Below are positions 16,033 to 24,639 of a DNA stretch of 44,256 bases, piece after piece (positions within the stretch are counted from its first letter, which is position 1; every line of letters begins with the position of its first letter). Under the pieces are notes generated by a model. That model was not told where the DNA came from. It ran no database searches and saw only the letters and a list, made by a program, of their open reading frames with translations. Position numbers and translations under genes: made by a program. This stretch comes from Bacteroidales bacterium (GTDB lineage: Bacteria; Bacteroidota; Bacteroidia; Bacteroidales; JAAYJT01), in assembly GCA_012522795.1 (NCBI GenBank), contig JAAYJT010000051.1:1-44256 (forward strand). Reading direction: 5' to 3'.

Positions 16033-17085
16033 ATGAGCAAATCGCATAATAGAACAGAGCTTTCTGAATTGGGTGAGTTTGGTTTGATAGATCATCTTAC
16101 CGGAAATTTAAAACTCAAAAATCCTGCTGTTATTAAGGGTGTAGGTGACGATACAGCCGTGATTGATATCGGCGACAGTTATTTGCTAGCTACAAAAGAC
16201 TTGTTGATTGAAGGTATTCATTTCGATTTGACTTACACTCCTTTGAAACATCTTGGATACAAAGCGGTAGTTATGAACCTGAGTGATATAGCTGCAATGA
16301 ACGGCACTCCTGAGCAAATTCTTATAGGTTTGGCAGTTTCGAACCGTTATTCGGTGGAAGCTCTTTCTGAACTTTACGAAGGAATATATTATGCCTGCGA
16401 ACGCTATAAAGTTGATATGGTGGGAGGCGATACTACCTCAAGTCCGTCGGGTATGTTCTTATCCATTACCGCTTTGGGCAGGGTTGACAAGGATAAAGTT
16501 GTTTATCGCAGCACCTCAAAAGTGAATGATCTGGTTTGTGTGAGCGGTGATCTGGGTGGTGCTTATATGGGTTTGTTAGTACTTGAAAGAGAAAAATCAG
16601 TGTTCAAAAATGATCCTACAATGCAACCCGACCTTAGAGGGCATGATTATATACTTGAGCGTCAGCTAAAACCCGAGCCAAGGTTTGATATACTTGCTGA
16701 ATTAAAGAAAGCAGATATTAAACCTACAGCGATGATTGATATAAGCGATGGTCTTGCTTCTGAAATACTGCATATTTGTAAGAATTCAAAAACTGGTTGT
16801 AATATTTATGAAGATAAGATCCCAATTGATACAGCTACTGCTATTATGGCCGAAGAGTTTAATATTCAGCCGGTTACAATAGCAATGAATGGTGGCGAAG
16901 ATTATGAGCTTTTGTTTACCATTTCACTTTCCGATCATGATAAAATTAAAAATATAAAGGGAGTAACTGTAATAGGTCATATTACCGATGAAAGCTCAGG
17001 AGTAAATCTGATAACCCGCAATGGAACAGCAGTTCAGATACAAGCACAGGGCTGGGAACATTTACGACAGAAAAATCGAATTTAA
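16033..17085 (+). CDS. thiL: Thiamine-monophosphate kinase ThiL
   Basis: A 350-residue AIR-synthase-type kinase that makes thiamine diphosphate from thiamine phosphate and ATP, the last step of the pathway. Key motifs are intact: GVGDDTAV near residue 40, ATKDLLIEGIHFDL, VGGDTTSS, DISDGLASE and NGGEDYELLF. An in-frame TTG at 16027 lies two codons further up, but ATG 16033 is the likely start. uvrC follows after 72 bases on the same strand. No promoter element is seen in between, so the two may be co-transcribed. Confidence 0.95.
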   Translation: MSKSHNRTELSELGEFGLIDHLTGNLKLKNPAVIKGVGDDTAVIDIGDSYLLATKDLLIEGIHFDLTYTPLKHLGYKAVVMNLSDIAAMNGTPEQILIGLAVSNRYSVEALSELYEGIYYACERYKVDMVGGDTTSSPSGMFLSITALGRVDKDKVVYRSTSKVNDLVCVSGDLGGAYMGLLVLEREKSVFKNDPTMQPDLRGHDYILERQLKPEPRFDILAELKKADIKPTAMIDISDGLASEILHICKNSKTGCNIYEDKIPIDTATAIMAEEFNIQPVTIAMNGGEDYELLFTISLSDHDKIKNIKGVTVIGHITDESSGVNLITRNGTAVQIQAQGWEHLRQKNRI

Positions 17086-17157
17086 TTTAAAAACAAAAAA
17101 TAACCAAAATAAGCCACACAAGCAATAAATCACGGGGTTAAATCATTAAATCTTTAA

Positions 17158-18978
17158 ATGATCATGTTTTCAACTGAAACTTCTTTTATTGACCCCATAC
17201 TCCGTACCCTTCCCGAGAATCCGGGTATATACCAGTTTCTTGATAAAGAAGGACAGATTATTTATGTTGGGAAAGCAAAAAACCTGAAGAAACGGGTTTC
17301 TTCATATTTTACCCGCGATAGCAGCCTTACTGGAAAAGTGAGGGTAATGGTAAAAAAGATTGCCGACATCCGACATATTGTTGTTGATACTGAGTTGGAT
17401 GCATTATTACTGGAAAACAATCTGATAAAAACTTATAAACCACGGTATAATATTCTGCTGAAAGACGATAAATCCTTTCCGTGGATATGTATTAAAAATG
17501 AACCCTTCCCCCGCGTCTTCCCAACGCGTAATCTTGTAAATGACGGTTCAGAATATTACGGACCCTATGCTTCAGGTAAAATAATGCATACCCTTCTCGA
17601 CTTGATCCGCCAGTTGTATCCTATACGTACGTGCAATCTTAAGTTGACACAGGAAAATATTAGAAAAGGGAAATTTAAAGTTTGTTTGCAATATCATATC
17701 GGGAATTGCCTGGGACCCTGTGAAAATTTTCAGAGCGAAGAGGATTACATGAAAAATATATCTTCGGTACGGGAAATTATCAAGGGCAATCTGCATACAG
17801 TAAAACTCAGGCTTCAGGAGCTAATGAAAGAACATGCAAAAAACCTTGAATTTGAAAAAGCACAAATCATAAAAGAGAAGCTTGAGACCCTTGAGCGTTA
17901 TCGTAGTAAATCAACGGTTGTCAATCCCAATATAAGCAATGTTGATGTGTTTTCTCTTGTGAAATCAGGGGCTCTGATGTATGTAAACTTCATTAAAGTC
18001 GTTGACGGGGCTATAATTCAGTCATATACCATTGAGATTCAAACCAGACTTGATGAAACCGAGAATGATGTACTTGAGGTGGCAATAACTGAATTCAGGC
18101 AAAGATATGCCAGTGATGCTATGGAGATAATTGTTCCCATGCGTCCTGATTTTGAAATACCCGGTGTGAAATTCACTGTGCCAAAACGCGGAGATAAAAA
18201 ACAACTTCTTGAACTGTCAGAACGTAATGCTACTTTTTTCCGTCTTGAACGACAGAAGCAACGCGATCTGGTTGATTCTGAAAGACGTACCAAGCGTATT
18301 CTGAACCAGATACAGAAAGATCTGAACCTTAAAGAGCTACCTGAGAGGATTGAATGTTTTGATAATTCAAATACTCAGGGAAGCAATCCTGTGGCGGCTG
18401 TAGTTGTATTTTCAAATGCAAAGCCTGATAAGAAGGAATACCGACATTTTAACATCCGTACAGTTGAAGGTCCTGATGATTTTGCTTCAATGTATGAAAT
18501 AGTAACCCGGCGTTATAAAAGAATACTTGATGAAGAAAAGCCATTGCCACAGCTTATTATCATTGACGGAGGTAAAGGACAGCTTAATGCAGCCTATAAA
18601 AGTTTAAGCGACCTAGGCATTCATCACAGAATGGAAATCATTGGTATTGCAAAGCGCCTTGAAGAAATTTACAAACCCGGAGACCCCCTTCCATTGTTTC
18701 TAGATAAAAAATCGGAAACACTTAAGGTTATTCAGCATCTTCGCGATGAAGCTCATCGTTTTGCTATTACCCATCATCGTAAAAAACGTGAAAAAAGTAC
18801 AATAAAAACAGAACTTACTGAAATTGATGGTATTGGAAATGTGCTGGCAGATAAATTACTGAGCAGGTTTCAATCAGTTAAAAATATTAAAAACGCCAGT
18901 CTTGACGAATTGCAGCAATGTGTTGGGAAAAGTAAGGGAGAAATTGTTTACCGTTATTTCAATGAGCCGGAACAATAA
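17158..18978 (+). CDS. uvrC: Excinuclease ABC subunit C (UvrC)
   Basis: A 606-residue nucleotide excision repair nuclease. An N-terminal GIY-YIG domain (GIYQF, IIYVGKAKNLKKR) makes the 3' incision. A UVR motif around residues 215-245 (KNLEFEKAQIIKEKLETL) binds UvrB. The C-terminal RNase H-like domain (ECFDNSNTQGSNPVAAVVV, IIIDGGKGQLNAA) makes the 5' incision, and HhH motifs (IDGIGNVLADKLL) end the chain. Full length for the family. ATG codons at 17158 and 17164 are both possible starts. Confidence 0.96.
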   Translation: MIMFSTETSFIDPILRTLPENPGIYQFLDKEGQIIYVGKAKNLKKRVSSYFTRDSSLTGKVRVMVKKIADIRHIVVDTELDALLLENNLIKTYKPRYNILLKDDKSFPWICIKNEPFPRVFPTRNLVNDGSEYYGPYASGKIMHTLLDLIRQLYPIRTCNLKLTQENIRKGKFKVCLQYHIGNCLGPCENFQSEEDYMKNISSVREIIKGNLHTVKLRLQELMKEHAKNLEFEKAQIIKEKLETLERYRSKSTVVNPNISNVDVFSLVKSGALMYVNFIKVVDGAIIQSYTIEIQTRLDETENDVLEVAITEFRQRYASDAMEIIVPMRPDFEIPGVKFTVPKRGDKKQLLELSERNATFFRLERQKQRDLVDSERRTKRILNQIQKDLNLKELPERIECFDNSNTQGSNPVAAVVVFSNAKPDKKEYRHFNIRTVEGPDDFASMYEIVTRRYKRILDEEKPLPQLIIIDGGKGQLNAAYKSLSDLGIHHRMEIIGIAKRLEEIYKPGDPLPLFLDKKSETLKVIQHLRDEAHRFAITHHRKKREKSTIKTELTEIDGIGNVLADKLLSRFQSVKNIKNASLDELQQCVGKSKGEIVYRYFNEPEQ

Positions 18979-19073
18979 AAAGCCTCTAAATTGCGAAAAA
19001 GATAATAGAATTGAAAATTCAAGAATAGGCTTAAGAATATGAAAACCTGTAAACTGCTGAATATCAGGTTCAA

Positions 19074-19937
19074 TTACAAGAACTTTCCATTATGTTCTTT
19101 AAGGTTTTGACCAAAACGGATATCATTCAGGATATTGGTCAGAAGTTTATCAAGATCGCTGTTGTCACGGTAATCAGCCGGTGCTACGTATCTGGCACGA
19201 CCCTGTCTGAGCAACTCCAGACTAACATCTTTTGCAAGACGCCCCTCACGGTTTACCGATTTTTGTGAATCAAAAACAGCTATTGTATATCCGCCCTGAT
19301 AATTTACCATTTTCATCGCCGGAACATCAGTTTCGCCATCGCCAATGTATATGAACCTTTCAAAAGGGAAAGGCTTCAGGTTTTCAGGCATATATTTATT
19401 AATGATTGAGCTGTCCCAAAAATTAAAAATACCTTTATTAATCCTGAAAAGAAACTGGGTTTTGCCTGTATAATCAATGCCAACTGAGGGCCATTCAGCA
19501 ATACCATCTTCGTTGTAATAATATCCTGATGCAAAAACGAAAGAAAAATTAGGCGCTATTTTAGTCCCCTCTACCATTTCCCTTAATCCCGAAGAGATAA
19601 TAAAATGATTTATATCAAGTCCCAAGGTTTCCCCATAATTATTAATACGTTCAAACCATCCCTCTACTCCCGGATAAAGCGGAATATTTTTACCGTGATT
19701 AACAAAATCAGCCTTTCTGATCGGAAGATTCTTTTGTCTTGATTTTTCAAGGAGCAGCCACATGTATGCCAGAATTTCGTTCATATCGTTTTGTTTGGCA
19801 AACTGGTTAGCCTGATCCCAAAAATCGGTATTTGCAATTCCTAGATTAGGAATATATGAATGTTCCTGCATGTTGCCGGGAGCAAGAGTTCCGTCGAAAT
19901 CGTAACAGATGGCAACAGTTGTGTTTGAATAATTCAT
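19074..19937 (-). CDS. HAD-superfamily phosphatase
   Basis: A 287-residue haloacid dehalogenase-like hydrolase. Motif I is YDFDGTLAPG near residue 12, motif II FIISSGLREM, and motif IV YIGDGETDVPAM. The cap region is mostly helical and sits between motifs I and II, as in phosphoserine-phosphatase-like members. The substrate is unknown. It is a single minus-strand gene, convergent with uvrC and divergent from the symporter gene, so the neighbours give no clue. Confidence 0.8.
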   Translation of the reverse strand: MNYSNTTVAICYDFDGTLAPGNMQEHSYIPNLGIANTDFWDQANQFAKQNDMNEILAYMWLLLEKSRQKNLPIRKADFVNHGKNIPLYPGVEGWFERINNYGETLGLDINHFIISSGLREMVEGTKIAPNFSFVFASGYYYNEDGIAEWPSVGIDYTGKTQFLFRINKGIFNFWDSSIINKYMPENLKPFPFERFIYIGDGETDVPAMKMVNYQGGYTIAVFDSQKSVNREGRLAKDVSLELLRQGRARYVAPADYRDNSDLDKLLTNILNDIRFGQNLKEHNGKFL

Positions 19938-19960
19938 GTTTTTTATAAAGTATTGACGTG

Positions 19961-19968
19961 CAAAATTA
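19961..19968 (-). promoter_or_regulatory. -7 element of the HAD gene
   Basis: On the minus strand TAATTTTG, a full TAnnTTTG match, lies 23 bases before the ATG at 19937. No -33 box is evident. Confidence 0.5.
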
Positions 19969-20057
19969 GTGTAATTGTCAAAATACCAGATGGTTTTTAA
20001 TTTAAATCAGTGAATTATGAATTTTTGAAATAGTCAGATAAAGCCCACTGAATATTT

Positions 20058-20084
20058 ATTTAAGCCTTGGAGGGCTTAAATTTT
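20058..20084 (+). repeat. Inverted repeat with T-run upstream of the symporter gene
   Basis: ATTTAAGCC (20058-20066) and GGCTTAAAT (20073-20081) form a perfect 9-bp stem with a 6-base loop, followed by TTTT on the plus strand. It sits in the divergent region between the HAD and symporter genes, about 85 bases before the symporter ATG. It could be an operator, or an attenuator if transcription starts further up. Confidence 0.45.
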
Positions 20085-20167
20085 ATGTTCACCGGTTTAG
20101 GATCTCTTTCGTCAAATTTTTCTACTTTTAGCGCCTTTTACAAAAGTTACAAACTGAGACAAGCACT

Positions 20168-21379
20168 ATGAAAAAAATAGCATTTCATTGGCAGATACTA
20201 ATTTCACTTGTTTTTGCTGTTATTTTTGGTATTTATTTTCCGGCTCAGGTTAAATATATTTCCTGGATGGGAGATGTTTTTCTCCGCTTGCTGAAAATGC
20301 TTATTATTCCATTGGTTCTGAGTTCTCTTATTTCAGGAGTTACCAATATTGGCGGTTCAAGAAATCTGGGAAGACTCGGTTTAAAAACTATGACCTATTA
20401 TATCGTAACAAGCATTTTTGCAATTCTTACTGGCTTATTACTTATGAATTTATTCAAACCGGGTGTTGAAGCCGAATTAAATTTTACTCAAACTGTTGAT
20501 TCCGGACTTGCTAAAGACAGCCTTGGAGATATTTTGCTAAAAGTGATTCCTGAAAATATATTTTTGGCTTTTACAGATAATGCACAGTTGCTTTCTGTCA
20601 TACTTTTTTCATTGCTATTTGGTTTTTTTATCAATCAGGTTGAAAATACCCATAGCCAGCGATTGAAAGATTTTTTCAATTCAATGTTTGAAGTAATGAT
20701 GAAGCTCACACTTTTCATCATTCGTTTTACACCCTTTGGAATTCTTGGTCTGGTTGCTACTAAAGTTTCGCAACAGAGCGATTTGATCGCTCTAATTCAA
20801 AGTATGGGAATGTATATGTTGGTGGTTATTCTTGGATTGCTTATTCATGCCGGAATTACATTACCGTTGTTGCTAAAGCTGGTAGGAAAGGTTAATCCGC
20901 TGAAGCATTTAAAAGCCTTACAAGTGCCATTGATTACTGCTTTTTCCACTGCATCATCAAATGCTACTCTGCCATTGACAATGGAAGCCACTGAAAAGAA
21001 TGCAGGTGTTTCGAATAAAATTACAAGTTTCACACTACCGCTTGGCGCTACTGTTAATATGGACGGAACAGCACTTTATGAGTGTGCAGCAGTAATTTTT
21101 ATTTCTCAGGTCTATGGTGTTGAGCTTACCTTTGCACAGCAACTGGTAGTTGTGATAACAGCTTTGCTGGCATCCATTGGTGCTGCCGGAATTCCAATGG
21201 CAGGTCTGGTCATGATCACTATAGTACTTACCGCTGTTGGGTTGCCACTTGAGGGTGTAGGTTTGATACTTGCCGTTGATCCATTGCTTGATATGTTTCG
21301 TACGGCTGTAAATGTGTGGAGCGATTCATGCGGCGCAGTTATAATTGCAAAAACTGAGGGCGAAGTATTAATGGTATGA
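20168..21379 (+). CDS. DAACS-family dicarboxylate/amino acid:cation symporter (GltP/DctA-like)
   Basis: A 403-residue glutamate-transporter-homologue fold protein with eight membrane helices and two re-entrant hairpins. The hairpin 1 serine motif is ASSNATLPLTM. TM7 carries the NMDGT sequence (ATVNMDGTALYE). Hairpin 2 shows GAAGIPMAGLVMI, and TM8 ends DMFRTAVNVWSDSCGA. Substrates are acidic amino acids or C4 dicarboxylates taken up with Na+ or H+. TM8 has RTAVNVWSD, where the Asp at the substrate amino group is present, which favours amino acids; this is a weak inference. Stand-alone gene. Confidence 0.9.
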   Translation: MKKIAFHWQILISLVFAVIFGIYFPAQVKYISWMGDVFLRLLKMLIIPLVLSSLISGVTNIGGSRNLGRLGLKTMTYYIVTSIFAILTGLLLMNLFKPGVEAELNFTQTVDSGLAKDSLGDILLKVIPENIFLAFTDNAQLLSVILFSLLFGFFINQVENTHSQRLKDFFNSMFEVMMKLTLFIIRFTPFGILGLVATKVSQQSDLIALIQSMGMYMLVVILGLLIHAGITLPLLLKLVGKVNPLKHLKALQVPLITAFSTASSNATLPLTMEATEKNAGVSNKITSFTLPLGATVNMDGTALYECAAVIFISQVYGVELTFAQQLVVVITALLASIGAAGIPMAGLVMITIVLTAVGLPLEGVGLILAVDPLLDMFRTAVNVWSDSCGAVIIAKTEGEVLMV

Positions 21380-21390
21380 CAATGGTACAT

Positions 21391-21426
21391 CCTGGTTTTG
21401 TTGTTTGAGAACCATTCAAAATCAGG
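21391..21426 (+). repeat. Hairpin after the symporter gene
   Basis: CCTGGTTTTG (21391-21400) can pair with CAAAATCAGG (21417-21426), 10 bp with one G-U and a 16-base loop. AATGGT (21381-21386) and ACCATT (21411-21416) can pair across it. No T-run follows, so it is a weak terminator candidate. It could stabilise the mRNA end. Confidence 0.3.
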
Positions 21427-21578
21427 TAGCAACGGAATAAAAATTGAAATTTTGAAAATAGTGGCAGGATTAAGTAAAAAAATATGGATATTTGCACGGA
21501 TATTCCCCGGTCAGTAGCTTATAACTTGTTCATTACCTGAGTGCATAGTGATTTAATAATCCTTTAAAATAAAAATTA

Positions 21579-22310
21579 ATGTCTGACAGCCTTGTAATTA
21601 TTCCTACCTATAACGAAAAAGAAAACATTGAAAAGATAATTAGAAAGGTGTTTTCGTTTCCTAAAGGTTTTCATATTTTAATAATTGAAGATAATTCGCC
21701 TGATGGCACGGCTGATATTGTGAAATCTCTTATACCTGAATTTCCTGAAAGGCTTTTTATTGAAGAAAGAAAAGGGAAGCTGGGCTTGGGCACGGCTTAT
21801 ATTCATGGGTTTCGCTGGGCATTAAAACATGATTACCAGTATGTTTTTGAGATGGATGCCGATTTTTCACATAACCCCAATGATCTTATCCGTCTTTATG
21901 AGGCATGTGCTGTAAATGGAGCTGATCTTTCAATAGGGTCGCGTTATATAAAAGGTATTAATGTAGTGAATTGGCCTATGAGCCGGATTCTGATCTCATA
22001 TTTTGCTTCATGGTATGTGCGTTTGATTACAAGGATGAAAATTAAAGATCCAACAGCAGGATTTAAGTGTTATACACGCAAAGTGTTGGAAACCATTGAT
22101 CTTGATAGTATCCGTTTTGTTGGTTATGCATTTCAGATTGAAATGAAATTTAATGCCTGGAAACATGGTTTTAAAATAGTGGAGGTGCCTATTATTTTTA
22201 CCGATAGGGCTGAAGGACAGTCGAAAATGTCAAAAGGTATCATTAATGAGGCTGTGTTTGGAGTATTGACTATGAAATGGAAAAGCCTTTTTAAAAAATA
22301 CGATACTTAG
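21579..22310 (+). CDS. Polyprenol monophosphomannose synthase-like GT2
   Basis: A 243-residue Dpm1-type family 2 glycosyltransferase. It begins SLVIIPTYNEKENIEKII and shows IIEDNSPDGTADIV, the acidic motif EMDADFSHNPND, SIGSRYIKGINVVNWP, and the ending DRAEGQSKMSKGIINEA, all close to DPM synthases. It should transfer mannose, or a related sugar, from GDP to polyprenyl phosphate for use by envelope GT-C enzymes. No C-terminal membrane domain. dihydroorotase follows after 216 bases with no other gene between. It is distinct from the GT2 at 553-1269, which shares only the fold. Confidence 0.9.
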   Translation: MSDSLVIIPTYNEKENIEKIIRKVFSFPKGFHILIIEDNSPDGTADIVKSLIPEFPERLFIEERKGKLGLGTAYIHGFRWALKHDYQYVFEMDADFSHNPNDLIRLYEACAVNGADLSIGSRYIKGINVVNWPMSRILISYFASWYVRLITRMKIKDPTAGFKCYTRKVLETIDLDSIRFVGYAFQIEMKFNAWKHGFKIVEVPIIFTDRAEGQSKMSKGIINEAVFGVLTMKWKSLFKKYDT

Positions 22311-22526
22311 GCAAACGAAATCATCCGGGATTATTAAAATAGCACAACATATTTTTTTCGGTTTATTGAAAAAAATTGGGTTTGACAGAGCTTTCGTGTT
22401 CTTATTAGCTGGTATTTGCTGAAGATATATCGGTAAAAGTTCTATGAGCAAACAGATATCTGGTATTAATGTGTTTTAACAAAACATTACAGATTTGTGA
22501 TTAAACAGAAATAAGAGTTTTGAATT

Positions 22527-23879
22527 ATGAAAAAGCCATTACTCATCAGAAATGCTCAGATCGTTAATGAAGGACAGTCATTTAATGGTTCAGTTCTCAT
22601 TTCTGATGGTTTAATCACAGAAATATTCAGAGGTGTACCCTCTAATGAACAGATCCCTGAAAATATTGAGACCCTTGATGCTGAAGACAAACTGCTTATT
22701 CCAGGTGTAATTGACGATCAGGTTCATTTCAGGGAGCCGGGTCTTACACATAAAGCAGATATTGAATCAGAAAGTCGTGCAGCAGTTGCCGGAGGAGTTA
22801 CATCATTTATGGAAATGCCTAATACTTTACCTCCAACCCTTACACAGGAACTGCTTGAAGAAAAATATCAGATCGCTGCAAAGACCTCGGTAGCCAATTA
22901 TTCATTTTATATGGGTACTTCCAATTATAATGTTGATGAAGTATTAAAAACTGATCCTACAACAGTTTGTGGCGTGAAAATTTTTCTTGGTGCTTCCACC
23001 GGCAATCTTCTGGTTGATGATCCACAAACTCTTGAACGATTATTTTCTGAATGTAAACTGCTGATAGCCGCCCATTGTGAAGATGAAACCATAATAAAAC
23101 AAAATTCAGCAGCTTTTTTTCAAAAATATGGAGAGAATGTTCCCATTAATATGCACGCTACTATCCGAAGCAGTGAAGCCTGTTACCGTTCAAGCGAATA
23201 TGCTGTAAATATGGCAAAAAAATATGGCACTCGTCTACATGTTCTTCATCTTTCCACAGCTCAGGAAATGCAATTGTTTGACAACAGTATGCCGCTGGAA
23301 GACAAGCATATAACTGCAGAGGTGTGTGTGCATCATCTTTGGTTTTCTGACGAGGATTATCAGAAACTGGGTACAAAGATCAAATGGAACCCTGCAGTTA
23401 AAACCGCAAATGATCGTAAAGAACTCATGGAAGCGCTGATAAATGACAAACTTGATGTTGTTGCCACCGACCATGCTCCGCATAATATCGAAGAAAAGAA
23501 TAATACGTATTTTAAAGCTCCGTCAGGTGGTCCTCTTGTTCAACATTCATTGCTTGTAATGCTTGAATTTTGGCAACAGAAAAAAATAAGTCTTGAAAAA
23601 ATAGTTGAGAAAATGTGCCATGCACCAGCTATTTGCTTTAGTTTAAAGAACAGAGGTTTTATCCGTAAAGGCTATTATGCTGATCTTGTTTTAATTGACC
23701 CCAGCAGGTTTTTCGCCGTAAACAAAGAAAACATATTGTATAAATGCGGGTGGTCGCCATTTGAAGCTCATACTTTTCACTCAACAATCACTCACACTTT
23801 TGTTAACGGTAATCTTGTTTTTGAGAACGGTATAATTAATGATTCATATAAAGGAATGAGGTTATTATTTAACCGGTGA
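22527..23879 (+). CDS. pyrC: Dihydroorotase
   Basis: A 450-residue amidohydrolase that closes carbamoyl-aspartate to dihydroorotate in pyrimidine synthesis. The long type-I-like form is seen: LIPGVID, then VHFREPGLTHKAD, GGVTSFMEMPNT, the metal-bridging Lys in CGVKIFLGAS, His in IAAHCEDE and LHVLHLSTA, and the catalytic Asp in VVATDHAPHN. The first His of the usual HxH pair is Gln65 here (DDQVHF), while H67 is kept. This variant may be a lineage form, and I still expect dihydroorotase function. Flanked by a GT2 and a lipoprotein gene on the same strand. Confidence 0.88.
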   Translation: MKKPLLIRNAQIVNEGQSFNGSVLISDGLITEIFRGVPSNEQIPENIETLDAEDKLLIPGVIDDQVHFREPGLTHKADIESESRAAVAGGVTSFMEMPNTLPPTLTQELLEEKYQIAAKTSVANYSFYMGTSNYNVDEVLKTDPTTVCGVKIFLGASTGNLLVDDPQTLERLFSECKLLIAAHCEDETIIKQNSAAFFQKYGENVPINMHATIRSSEACYRSSEYAVNMAKKYGTRLHVLHLSTAQEMQLFDNSMPLEDKHITAEVCVHHLWFSDEDYQKLGTKIKWNPAVKTANDRKELMEALINDKLDVVATDHAPHNIEEKNNTYFKAPSGGPLVQHSLLVMLEFWQQKKISLEKIVEKMCHAPAICFSLKNRGFIRKGYYADLVLIDPSRFFAVNKENILYKCGWSPFEAHTFHSTITHTFVNGNLVFENGIINDSYKGMRLLFNR

Positions 23880-23923
23880 TTTTTATTTTTGAATATCCAC
23901 ATGAACTCATAAATCTTTAGACC

Positions 23924-24349
23924 ATGAAAAAAACAATTCTTTTAGGTTTCGTGCTAAGCTTACTTTATGCTTGTACTTCCAATATTGAGCGTGTTGTGGT
24001 ACAAACCTATACGGATGGAAGTGTTGAACTTGAAAAGTATTTCATTATTAAGAACAATGATTCCATTCTGGTGAAAGAAACAGGATATTATCAGAACGGC
24101 ATAAAACGCATTGAAGGAAGTTATAAAGATAGTGAGCGTCATGGTAAATGGAATTATTGGTTTGAGAACGGCAATCAATGGAGCGAAGGGTATTTCTCCA
24201 GAGGTCAGCGAAATGGAAAAAGTATTGTTTGGCATGAAAACGGAAAAAAATATTTTGAAGGAACCTATAAAATGGATGAGCGTGTTGGAATCTGGCGATT
24301 CTGGGATGAAGACGGAGAACTTGAAAAAGAAATTAATTATGATAAATGA
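23924..24349 (+). CDS. Lipoprotein with MORN-variant (YwqK-like) repeats
   Basis: A 141-residue protein. MKKTILLGFVLSLLYAC is a lipoprotein signal peptide with a lipobox ending at Cys17. From about residue 50 to the end there are at least three repeats of the MORN_2 type (pattern GxY...NGxKxxEGxYKxxxxxGxWxxW), for example YYQNGIKRIEGSYK, WFENGNQWSEGYF and WHENGKKYFEGTYK. Such repeats are annotated as YwqK-family antitoxins, but no toxin gene is present here and the protein is exported, so an envelope role is more likely. It starts 44 bases after pyrC and may share its transcript. Confidence 0.8.
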   Translation: MKKTILLGFVLSLLYACTSNIERVVVQTYTDGSVELEKYFIIKNNDSILVKETGYYQNGIKRIEGSYKDSERHGKWNYWFENGNQWSEGYFSRGQRNGKSIVWHENGKKYFEGTYKMDERVGIWRFWDEDGELEKEINYDK

Positions 24350-24604
24350 TTTTATAGCTCGTTAAGTTACATATTTTGTTAAAATCATTGCTCAGAACCA
24401 GCTTTTAGCTCTCTTATCATCATAATCCACTAAACTTTTTTAGAGGATTTTTCTTAAAAAACACTTTTTTTTAATTAAAGAGGCATTTTCTTAATCATAT
24501 TTGTAAAGATTGTAATAAATTTAAAATCAGTACGTTATATAATTAATTTTATAGGAGCAGTAGATTTTTAGAAGATTTTTTAAAAAAATAATGAGACAAT
24601 TGGT

Positions 24605-24633
24605 TTTGATATTAAAAACTATTCCTATCTTTG
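24605..24633 (+). promoter_or_regulatory. Promoter of the rpsL leader / ribosomal cluster
   Basis: TTTG at 24605-24608 and TATCTTTG at 24626-24633, 17 bases apart, followed by CACC. This is close to the Bacteroidota vegetative consensus. Transcription should start near 24640, about 330 bases before rpsL. The preceding stretch, 24350-24600, is very AT-rich and holds no gene or clear signal. Confidence 0.75.
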
Positions 24634-24639
24634 CACCCG

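Noticed and set aside
24111-24365. 84-codon frame overlapping the MORN lipoprotein gene
   Set aside because: It is a +1 shadow of the repeats; the lipoprotein frame has a signal peptide and regular motifs.
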